Source: Neptunicella plasticusilytica (GTDB lineage Bacteria > Pseudomonadota > Gammaproteobacteria > Enterobacterales > Alteromonadaceae). Taken from it: a stretch of 64,000 nucleotides of DNA. This document shows, in pieces, positions 6,797-14,556 of this stretch. The notes beneath the pieces are model-generated. The model made no database searches. It saw nothing but the letters and a program-made list of their open reading frames with translations, and was not told the origin of the DNA. Position 1 is the stretch's first letter. Each line of letters starts with the position of its first letter. The position numbers and the translations under genes were made by a program. The DNA lies in contig NZ_CP150481.1 in NCBI RefSeq assembly GCF_047922965.1, forward strand, positions 3,596,001 to 3,660,000, given 5' to 3'.

Positions 6797-9661
6797 ATGA
6801 AAACAACACGACAACAGACCAACAAGGGATTGGATACCATGTTCAAGCGGACTAAAACATCCTTATTCGTACTCAGTGCATTAGGCATGCTGGTGCCTAC
6901 CTTGGGCTATGCGGCCGACGAACCTAATAAAGAAGACGAAGAACTGGAGATAATTAAAGTCTCGGGGCTTCGTTCCAGTATTATTTCGGCTCAGGAAAAG
7001 AAACTCAATTCCAACAAGATCATGGATGGCATCAGCGCTGATGATATGGGCGCGTTACCGGATCGCAGTATTACCGAAACCTTGCAACGAGTCGCCGGGG
7101 TGGCTATCGATCGTTATATGACCCAAGGTGATCCGGAGCATTTCTCGGTTGAAGGAAATGGCGTCATAGTACGCGGGTTAAGTCAGGTACGCAGTGAATT
7201 GAATGGCCGCAGTTCTTTTAGTGCGACAGGCGGCAGAAGTTTAAGCTTTGGTGATGTACCACCTGAACTGTTAAGTGCCGTTAACGTCTATAAAAGCCCG
7301 TCGGCCGATCAGATTGAAGGTGGACTGGCCGGAACTATTGATCTGGTGACCCGTTTGCCCTTTCAGGAAGATGGTCAAAAAATGGCTTTTACCCTGTCAG
7401 CCAACCATGGCGATTTGATTGAAGAAACCAAACCGGCCTATTCATTGCTGTACAGCAATAACTGGGATACCAGTATTGGTAAAATTGGCTTTTTAGCCGA
7501 TATCGCCTATTCCGAACTGTCTACCCGCAACGATTCGATTTATGTCCGCCCGTTTTTTTATCGGGACGACATTGCCGGCCATGAAGGTGAAACCGTTTAC
7601 GTTCCGCGCGGTGCCGACTGGCGTACCATGCATTTTAACCGGGAAAGAACCGGTAACTATGTGGCCTTGCAATGGGCTCCGGCCGACAACCATGAGTTGA
7701 CTCTGACCTATTTCAACAGTAACTACGATATGCAGTGGGACGAAGACGCTATCTTTGTCGGTAACGACCCTTACACCGTACAAGCCACTGCCGACAGCAA
7801 ATTTGGCGATGACAATGTATTGTATCAGGGTCGTTTGTATCAGGATGGCGGTATTCCGATGGGCTCAGACGTGCGGGTTGCAGTGCAGGAGTCGGAGACC
7901 ACCGACATCACATTGGGCTATCGTTACTACAATGACAAACTGGAGTTCACTGCGTCGGTACAAAATGTCGATTCCGAATCTTCTGGCCTCGATTCCACAG
8001 TGGCCACTGAAATACTGGTGCCTTATCTGGATGTTGATTTCTCTGGCAGCGTACCGGAAGTGGGCTCAGATGCGGATTATCTGGCTACGCCAGGTAACTA
8101 TAACTGGAACTTCCAGCAAGATAGTCAGTATCTGAAAAAAGGCGATATGACAGCGGTTCAGGCCGATGTGAAATACTTCCTCGACAGTAAAATGTTCCCG
8201 ACGCTAAAGGTCGGTGGACGTTACAGCGATTCCACCTCGGATAATGCGGACACTGGCTATAACTGGGCGGTACTTGCCACCAGCTGGGCGCAAGGCGCAA
8301 TTTCACCGGAAACTCAGGCTAATATCACCCCGGCCGAATCGGATTTGCATCTCAACACCTTTGATAATTTCTTTGGTGGTCAGGTGTCTTCCCCAGCCAA
8401 CGTTTATGCGCCGATTGTCGATTTTGCCCTAAACCATCCCACCAGTTATGAAACTCTGCGGGATCGTTTCGAGTACACCGAAGACTGGATAGCTCCTTGG
8501 CAATTGCGCAGTCTGGATGATGAAAACTACCAGAATAACCAGACCGAAAAGACCTATTCGGCCTATTTTATGCTGGACTACGAACTGGATACCAAGCTGC
8601 CGATCAGCGGTAATTTCGGGGTGCGTTATGTTAAAACCGAAAATACTGCGCACGGCCATTTGTCTTATCCGAACAATTCCCTGTTCGGTGGACCGCAATT
8701 TATTGCCCAAGATGCCGAGCATTCCTACTCTAACGTATTGCCTAGTCTGAACGTCAGAATCGAGCTTTCTGAAGATGTGTTATTGCGTTTAGCTGTTGCC
8801 AAAACCATGGCACGTCCCGATTTTAGTACACTGGGGGCTAATCTGAACTTAAGTGCGAATATTAAAGAAGGAGACTGTCAGGATGCGCAAGAAAACGGCG
8901 AAGAAGTAGGAACCGATTGTTTCTTACTGACGGCAGCTTCTGATACCAACCCCTATCGTGATCCGATGGAAGCTACCCAATTTGATGCGTCACTGGAATG
9001 GTATTACGACGAAGGTGGCTCGATGTACTTTGCCCTGTTTAGCAAGGATGTTGACGGATACGAGAGCACCCAGTTGCGCACCGAAAACTATGGCGGTTTT
9101 GACTATAACGTTTCCCGACCTGTCAGTACCGGTGAAGCGGATATGAAAGGTTTCGAAATATCGATAAACCATTTCTTCAAGACCTTGCCTGAACCGTTCG
9201 ACGGCTTGGGTATTCAGGCCAACTATACCTATATCGACAGTTCCACCTCGGTGGAAGAAGATGCCGAACCTTTTGATGCAGATGGCTCCACCTATGGACC
9301 CATGCCCTATCTGGGATTATCCAAGAATGCCTACAATCTGGTCGGTATCTATGAAAAAGGGCCAATATCATTCCGCCTGGCCTATAACTGGCGTAGTGAG
9401 TTCCTGATGTCTACCCGTGCCAACGGCTATAAAGCCGATGATAATTCCTGGGCATTGCCGGTATTCAACGCGCCGGCGGGTTATCTGGATGGTTCAATCG
9501 CCTACAAGATTAACGATAACCTGACCTTGGCACTGGAAGCCAATAACCTCGGTGATACGGTTACCAAGAACATCATGAAGCAAAATGGTCCGGGCAACCA
9601 TTATGGTGCTTACCACGCAAGTGACAGACGTTACGCCTTGTCCTTACGCGGTAATTTTTAA
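6797..9661 (+). CDS. TonB-dependent receptor of the xyloglucan locus
   Basis: A 954-residue outer-membrane receptor. The signal peptide (about residues 15-40) ends near GYAADEPN. The plug domain includes ELEIIKVSGLRSSI, DGISADDMGALPDRSITETLQRVAGVAIDRY and VIVRGLSQVRSELNGR, all typical of the gammaproteobacterial carbohydrate TonB receptors often found with glycosidases. The barrel ends YALSLRGNF, with a terminal Phe as in most outer-membrane barrels. ATG at 6797 has GGGAG seven bases upstream; ATG at 6839 is a possible alternative that would give a more compact signal peptide. It would import xyloglucan oligosaccharides. A terminator directly follows, so the halogenase genes are a separate transcript. 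Confidence 0.9.
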   Translation: MKTTRQQTNKGLDTMFKRTKTSLFVLSALGMLVPTLGYAADEPNKEDEELEIIKVSGLRSSIISAQEKKLNSNKIMDGISADDMGALPDRSITETLQRVAGVAIDRYMTQGDPEHFSVEGNGVIVRGLSQVRSELNGRSSFSATGGRSLSFGDVPPELLSAVNVYKSPSADQIEGGLAGTIDLVTRLPFQEDGQKMAFTLSANHGDLIEETKPAYSLLYSNNWDTSIGKIGFLADIAYSELSTRNDSIYVRPFFYRDDIAGHEGETVYVPRGADWRTMHFNRERTGNYVALQWAPADNHELTLTYFNSNYDMQWDEDAIFVGNDPYTVQATADSKFGDDNVLYQGRLYQDGGIPMGSDVRVAVQESETTDITLGYRYYNDKLEFTASVQNVDSESSGLDSTVATEILVPYLDVDFSGSVPEVGSDADYLATPGNYNWNFQQDSQYLKKGDMTAVQADVKYFLDSKMFPTLKVGGRYSDSTSDNADTGYNWAVLATSWAQGAISPETQANITPAESDLHLNTFDNFFGGQVSSPANVYAPIVDFALNHPTSYETLRDRFEYTEDWIAPWQLRSLDDENYQNNQTEKTYSAYFMLDYELDTKLPISGNFGVRYVKTENTAHGHLSYPNNSLFGGPQFIAQDAEHSYSNVLPSLNVRIELSEDVLLRLAVAKTMARPDFSTLGANLNLSANIKEGDCQDAQENGEEVGTDCFLLTAASDTNPYRDPMEATQFDASLEWYYDEGGSMYFALFSKDVDGYESTQLRTENYGGFDYNVSRPVSTGEADMKGFEISINHFFKTLPEPFDGLGIQANYTYIDSSTSVEEDAEPFDADGSTYGPMPYLGLSKNAYNLVGIYEKGPISFRLAYNWRSEFLMSTRANGYKADDNSWALPVFNAPAGYLDGSIAYKINDNLTLALEANNLGDTVTKNIMKQNGPGNHYGAYHASDRRYALSLRGNF

Positions 9662-9692
9662 CTGAAGTAATGTCCACGTTGTTGTCTAGTTC

Positions 9693-9722
9693 AAAGGCAC
9701 CGTCCACTGGTGCCTTTTTTTC
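9693..9722 (+). terminator. Rho-independent terminator after the TonB receptor
   Basis: AAAGGCACC (9693-9701) and GGTGCCTTT (9709-9717) form a perfect 9-bp stem with a 7-base loop, followed by a T run. It separates the receptor transcript from the halogenase genes. Confidence 0.85.
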
Positions 9723-9790
9723 TTTACTGGCGATCAACATATAACTCAGGTTAAGTTAAACCGATTACGGGTTTTAGAACAGGAAACACT

Positions 9791-11299
9791 TTGCAAACAG
9801 AAGCTATTCGTCACATTGTCATTGTTGGAGGCGGCAGCGCTGGCTGGATGGCGGCAGCGGCACTAGCCAATCGCATTCCGTCCGAGTTCTGTCAAATCAC
9901 TCTGGTTGAATCTGATGCCATTGGCACTGTAGGCGTGGGTGAATCCACCATTCCACATATCCAGCAATTTAACGCTGAATTGGGCATCGACGAACAGGAT
10001 TTTATCCGTCAAACCCGCGCGACGATCAAACTCGGTATCCAGTTTAACGATTGGGCCAATCTGGGGGATAGTTATATGCACCCCTTTAGTGAAACCGGAC
10101 ACGTCACTCAAGGTATTGATTTTCATCACTACTGGCTCAAATCACGCACCATGGGCGATAACAGCCGGTTGGATGAATATTCGCTCGCCGCCATGGCCGG
10201 TAAAGCCCGACGTTTTGCCCCGCCGGTCGCCAAAAAAGAATCGTTATTATCAGCCTATACCTATTCCTATCATATTGACGCCACCGCTTATGCCCGTTAT
10301 TTACGTGATTACGCCGAAAAACGCGGGGTTAAACGGGTTGAAGGCAAGATTATCGAGGTTCAGCAACATGCTCAAAGCGGCTTTATTGAAACAGTTGTCT
10401 TAGAAAATGGGCACAAGATCGGCGGCGAACTCTTTGTTGATTGCAGTGGTTTTGCCGGACTGCTAATTGATAAAAAACTGCAATCCAGATTTATCGACTG
10501 GAGCCACTGGCTAGCCACCGATAGCGCCGCAGTAGTGCCTTGCGAACGCAATCAACCACTCAATCCCTATACTATTGCGACCGCGCGTGATGCCGGCTGG
10601 CAATGGCAAATCCCGCTGCAACACCGTATGGGCAATGGTCATGTTTTCTCCAGCAGTCATATGAGCGAGCAAACCGCATTGGATACCTTAATGCAGACTA
10701 TTCCTGGCCAGCCTACCGCCGAGCCCAGAATACTGCGCTTTAAAGCCGGGCGCCGTGAACAGTCCTGGTGTAAAAACTGTGTGGCGATAGGATTATCATC
10801 CGGCTTTCTGGAGCCACTGGAATCCACCAGCATCTTTTTGATCCAGATGGGTATTTTGAAGTTGCTGGAGTTTTTCCCCAGCAAGGATTTTCCACAGGCC
10901 GGCATTGCGCAATACAACCAGTCGATGAGTTACTTTTATGACCAGATCCGTAACTTCATTATTTTGCATTACCACGCTACCTCGCGCAGCGACACCGAGT
11001 TCTGGAATGATTGCCGCACTATGTCGATACCTGATGATCTGCAACGTCTGATCAGGCTGTTCAAACAATGTGGCCGGGTAGATCGCACCCAGTTCGGTAT
11101 CTGGTCGGCGGTTTGTATTGGACAGGGGTTGATACCCGAGCAATATGATGCCCGCATTGACGGTGTTGACTATCGCCAAATTCAGCAATATATGGCTAAT
11201 TATCGCAATCAGGTTCAACGCGCAGTAAACACTTTGCCGCCGGTAGAGATGTTTATCCAAAATGTCATGCAATCCGCTGCGACCGAGAATTTGGCATGA
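9791..11299 (+). CDS. Flavin-dependent halogenase (tryptophan-halogenase family)
   Basis: A 502-residue FAD-dependent halogenase-like protein. The FAD-binding GGGSAGWMAA is at residues 13-22, and VGVGESTIPHI follows. The conserved catalytic lysine is K80 in ATIKLGIQF, the halogenase signature WQWQIP is at 270-275, and the LEPLESTSI active-site segment is at about 340-348. All key motifs of a working halogenase are thus intact. The start is TTG at 9791 with AGGAA five bases upstream. A paralogue overlaps its stop (ATGA). Such genes often accompany TonB receptors and glycosidases in Alteromonadales, Xanthomonas and Caulobacter relatives, where the natural substrate is unknown. It is cytoplasmic, since there is no signal peptide. 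Confidence 0.88.
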   Translation: MQTEAIRHIVIVGGGSAGWMAAAALANRIPSEFCQITLVESDAIGTVGVGESTIPHIQQFNAELGIDEQDFIRQTRATIKLGIQFNDWANLGDSYMHPFSETGHVTQGIDFHHYWLKSRTMGDNSRLDEYSLAAMAGKARRFAPPVAKKESLLSAYTYSYHIDATAYARYLRDYAEKRGVKRVEGKIIEVQQHAQSGFIETVVLENGHKIGGELFVDCSGFAGLLIDKKLQSRFIDWSHWLATDSAAVVPCERNQPLNPYTIATARDAGWQWQIPLQHRMGNGHVFSSSHMSEQTALDTLMQTIPGQPTAEPRILRFKAGRREQSWCKNCVAIGLSSGFLEPLESTSIFLIQMGILKLLEFFPSKDFPQAGIAQYNQSMSYFYDQIRNFIILHYHATSRSDTEFWNDCRTMSIPDDLQRLIRLFKQCGRVDRTQFGIWSAVCIGQGLIPEQYDARIDGVDYRQIQQYMANYRNQVQRAVNTLPPVEMFIQNVMQSAATENLA

Positions 11300-12753
11300 A
11301 TAGTCAGGCTATAAAACACATCGTGATTGTTGGTGGCGGCACCAGTGGCTGGAGTGCAGCAACCGGACTGGCACGCGGCCTACAAATGCAAAAGCCGCAC
11401 ATCACGGTTATTGAAGATAACCCCTTGCCGGAGCCGGCTATTACTATTGCTTCGCCGCATATTTTTGATTTTCATCAAAATATGGGTATTCACGACCAAC
11501 ACCTACTGCAACAGAAACAGGCCATGCTAAGTTGCGCCCGTTACTATCGTGGCTGGCAAACAGCGCCACAAGACGTTTTCATCGGTAACAATACCCATTT
11601 GCCGGTGTTTAAAGGCATCGAACTGCATCATCTAATCAAACGCTGTGAGCAGACCAATTATCAGGACTATTCACTGGCGGCGATGGCAGCAAGACAGCAT
11701 AAGCTGGCGGTGTCCAATCAACAACGCGGCACCTTATTGGGTAGCTTTAATTCAGGTATGCATCTGGTTACTCAGGCCTACCTGCGGTTTATGTGCGGCG
11801 CTGCACAGCATCTTGGGGTGCGGTCCACCACTTCCGCCATCGTCAGCGTAAAAAGAGACCCGTCGAGTGGTTTTATCACGCAACTGACCTTACAAAGTGG
11901 TGAGGTTTTAGCGGTTGACTTGATTATTGATAATTCCGGCGTTGATTCGCGCATTATGCAGGGTGAATTCCAGATACCTTATCAATTAGCACCAAGTCCA
12001 TTCGACAACGTCATTGAATTACAGCAAACCACCACACTCCCCAGCTGCAATTACTCAACCCTGACGGCGACCCAAGCAGGCTGGCTGGAGCAGTCCAACT
12101 TGCAAGGCAAGCAACAAAGTCTGTTATGGTGCAATAGCGATGAAATTACTGACGAACAACTCTACCAATGGCTGAATATTAATGCCGACGACGAATTAGC
12201 ACTGGTTCGTCATCCAATCAGTCCGGGTAAACGCCAGCAGCTGTTTTATAAAAACTGTGTGGCTATCGGTGATACGGCAGGATATGCGGGTTCGCCTTCG
12301 ATTAACAATGTTGTGATGACTCAACGCGCCATTGGCCGTTTGCTCGACCTTTTCCCGACCAGACAATGTTTTGAATCCAATGCCGGCGAATATAACCGGC
12401 TGATGGATAATGATTATGCCGAGGCGCTCGACTATCTGGATCTGCACCATTATTTAATCAGTAAAAACACCCGTCTGGCAGATTGTAACTGGGCAAAAAC
12501 CAGCGCCGAGCTATCAGCCAAGTTACAACAGAAAATCGACTTATTTAACCACTATGGCCGTTTCGAGGATGAACTAAACCAGATCATCACTCGGCAAAAC
12601 TGGATCAACCTTCTGCTTCTTTGTTGTCAGGACAGCAACCGTTACGAGCCGCTGCTGGACATATACACAACACAAGAAATCCAACAATTCCTGACCACAG
12701 TTCGTCAGGACGTCGAGCAACATATTTATCAATTACCCACTTTGCAGGAATAA
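11296..12753 (+). CDS. Degenerate flavin-halogenase-like protein lacking catalytic motifs
   Basis: A 485-residue paralogue of the preceding halogenase. The FAD-binding GGGTSGWSAATGLA is kept at the N-terminus. The position of the catalytic lysine is serine (S79 in QAMLSCARYY aligned with RATIKLGIQF). The WxWxIP signature is replaced by WLEQSNLQ. The EPLEST segment is replaced by YAGSPSINN, and the GESTIP region reads TIASPHIF. FAD binding may persist but halogenation by the known mechanism is unlikely. It overlaps the active paralogue by four bases, suggesting a stoichiometric partner, an FAD protein with another activity, or a structural subunit. It is followed after six bases by the GH35-like gene. 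Confidence 0.8.
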   Translation: MNSQAIKHIVIVGGGTSGWSAATGLARGLQMQKPHITVIEDNPLPEPAITIASPHIFDFHQNMGIHDQHLLQQKQAMLSCARYYRGWQTAPQDVFIGNNTHLPVFKGIELHHLIKRCEQTNYQDYSLAAMAARQHKLAVSNQQRGTLLGSFNSGMHLVTQAYLRFMCGAAQHLGVRSTTSAIVSVKRDPSSGFITQLTLQSGEVLAVDLIIDNSGVDSRIMQGEFQIPYQLAPSPFDNVIELQQTTTLPSCNYSTLTATQAGWLEQSNLQGKQQSLLWCNSDEITDEQLYQWLNINADDELALVRHPISPGKRQQLFYKNCVAIGDTAGYAGSPSINNVVMTQRAIGRLLDLFPTRQCFESNAGEYNRLMDNDYAEALDYLDLHHYLISKNTRLADCNWAKTSAELSAKLQQKIDLFNHYGRFEDELNQIITRQNWINLLLLCCQDSNRYEPLLDIYTTQEIQQFLTTVRQDVEQHIYQLPTLQE

Positions 12754-12759
12754 TCGTTA

Positions 12760-14493
12760 ATGACAACAAGCAACCCACAATCTACAAGACCGACAAAGGC
12801 ATGCGCCGCGCTATCCCTGATGATGGTTTTGGCCACCCTGTCGGGCTGTAAAGCGACGGCGACAAATCCCGCTGTGGCTAACGAACAGCATCCGTTACCC
12901 GAGGTGATGACTAACAACGGCAAACATGCGTTATTGGTGGACGGCAAGCCTTTTCTTATTTTGGGAGCACAAGCAAATAATTCGGCCAATTACCCGGCGG
13001 TTCTGGCGGATGTGTGGCCTGTGATCAACAAAATGCAGGCTAATACGCTGAGTATTCCGGTGGCCTGGGAACAAATCGAACCTACTGAAGACCAGTTCGA
13101 TTTCAGTTACCTGGATGCGCTGCTAACTGAAGCTCGGGAAAATAATGTCAGACTCAATCTTTTGTGGTTCGCCACCTGGAAAAATAACGCCCCTCACTAC
13201 GCGCCAGCTTGGGTCAAGCTGGACAATAAACGCTTCCCACGGGTGATTAAAAAAGACGGAGAGACTCTGAATTCGCTGTCGCCAATAAGCCGCAATACGC
13301 TGGAGGCCGATAAAAAAGCCTATCTACAACTGGTCAAATATCTCAAGGCTAACGATCCACAACATACGGTGATTATGCTGCAGGTTGAAAATGAGGTAGG
13401 AACCTATGGCGCCAAACGGGATTTTTCAGCCGCGGCACAGGCCAAATTTAATCAGCCAGTGCCGGACGAGCTGATTAAAGGACTGGGCAAACAACCCGGC
13501 AGTTGGTCTGACGTTTTCGGCTCCGACGCAGACGAGTTTTTCCACGCCTGGTTTATTGGCCGTTATGTAGATGAAATTGCCGAAGCCGGAAAAGCGATTA
13601 AGGATTTACCGGTTAACGTCAATGTGGCCTTGCGTCATCCGGTACATCCCGGTGACGGCTATTCCATGGGAGGTCCCACCGACAACGTGCTGGATCTATG
13701 GAAAATTGCCGCACCGCATGTCGATATGATTACACCGGATATTTACTTTCGCGATCACAAAACAGTAACCAGGGTATTGGACTTATATTCCCGTGACGAC
13801 AATCCGTTGTTTGTATCCGAAATTGGCAATGATCAACCCTACGCGCGTTATTTCTTTTCTACTTTGGGTCAACAAGGCATCGGCTTTGCCCCTTTTGGTA
13901 TGGATTACACCGATTATGCCAACTACCCATTAGGTGCCAAACAGGTCAATGACGACACCATCGCCCCCTTTGCCGAAAACTACCGGTTAATGGCCCCCTG
14001 GGCATCGGTATGGGCCAAACTCAGTTACGAAGGTGAAGTCTGGGGGGTATCAGAACCTTATGATACCTATAGCGAAAAACAGCAAGTCTGGAATGCCAAC
14101 TCCAGCGACGAGCAAAAAACGGCAGAAGTCGATCCGGCTAAATTAACCCAACATCTGGATTTGGGATTGTGGGATGCCGAAGTCACCTATGGGCGCAAAA
14201 TGTTCTGGATCGATCCGCCGGTTGGCAATGATCCTGCGTCTGGCGGCGCGCTGATTGCCAAATTATCGGATAACGAATATCTGCTCACCGCTTATCGTGC
14301 ACGGGTCAGTTTCTCTCCCTCTGATGAATTAAAAGATCAGCATTTTATGATTGAACGGGTAGAAGAAGGTCATTTTGAAAATGGTCAATGGGTATTCGAG
14401 CGGGTCTGGAATGGCGACCAGACTGACTGGGGGCTGAACTTCACCTCCAAACCACATATTTTAAAAATCAAGATGGCGACTTACCAGCCATAA
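12760..14493 (+). CDS. GH35-like beta-galactosidase lipoprotein (DUF5597 type)
   Basis: A 577-residue TIM-barrel glycosidase. The lipobox LSGC at the end of a hydrophobic segment (about residues 17-30) marks it as a lipoprotein. HALLVDGKPFLILGAQANNS and NTLSIPVAWEQIEPTEDQFDFSYLD match the GH35/GH42 fold. The expected acid/base is E212 in QVENEVGTYG and the nucleophile E354 in FVSEIGND. The C-terminal part fits the DUF5597 domain. Known enzymes of this type in xyloglucan loci of Cellvibrio and Xanthomonas remove beta-1,2-galactose from xyloglucan oligosaccharides. It lies six bases after the second halogenase gene and precedes GH31. Galactose release from xyloglucan is the best inference; other beta-galactosides are possible. 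Confidence 0.85.
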   Translation: MTTSNPQSTRPTKACAALSLMMVLATLSGCKATATNPAVANEQHPLPEVMTNNGKHALLVDGKPFLILGAQANNSANYPAVLADVWPVINKMQANTLSIPVAWEQIEPTEDQFDFSYLDALLTEARENNVRLNLLWFATWKNNAPHYAPAWVKLDNKRFPRVIKKDGETLNSLSPISRNTLEADKKAYLQLVKYLKANDPQHTVIMLQVENEVGTYGAKRDFSAAAQAKFNQPVPDELIKGLGKQPGSWSDVFGSDADEFFHAWFIGRYVDEIAEAGKAIKDLPVNVNVALRHPVHPGDGYSMGGPTDNVLDLWKIAAPHVDMITPDIYFRDHKTVTRVLDLYSRDDNPLFVSEIGNDQPYARYFFSTLGQQGIGFAPFGMDYTDYANYPLGAKQVNDDTIAPFAENYRLMAPWASVWAKLSYEGEVWGVSEPYDTYSEKQQVWNANSSDEQKTAEVDPAKLTQHLDLGLWDAEVTYGRKMFWIDPPVGNDPASGGALIAKLSDNEYLLTAYRARVSFSPSDELKDQHFMIERVEEGHFENGQWVFERVWNGDQTDWGLNFTSKPHILKIKMATYQP

Positions 14494-14556
14494 AAAGTTT
14501 CGGCTAGCTAACAAGGGTCAGCGCCCTCTAGCCAGTATTATTTAATGGAGAAAAAC

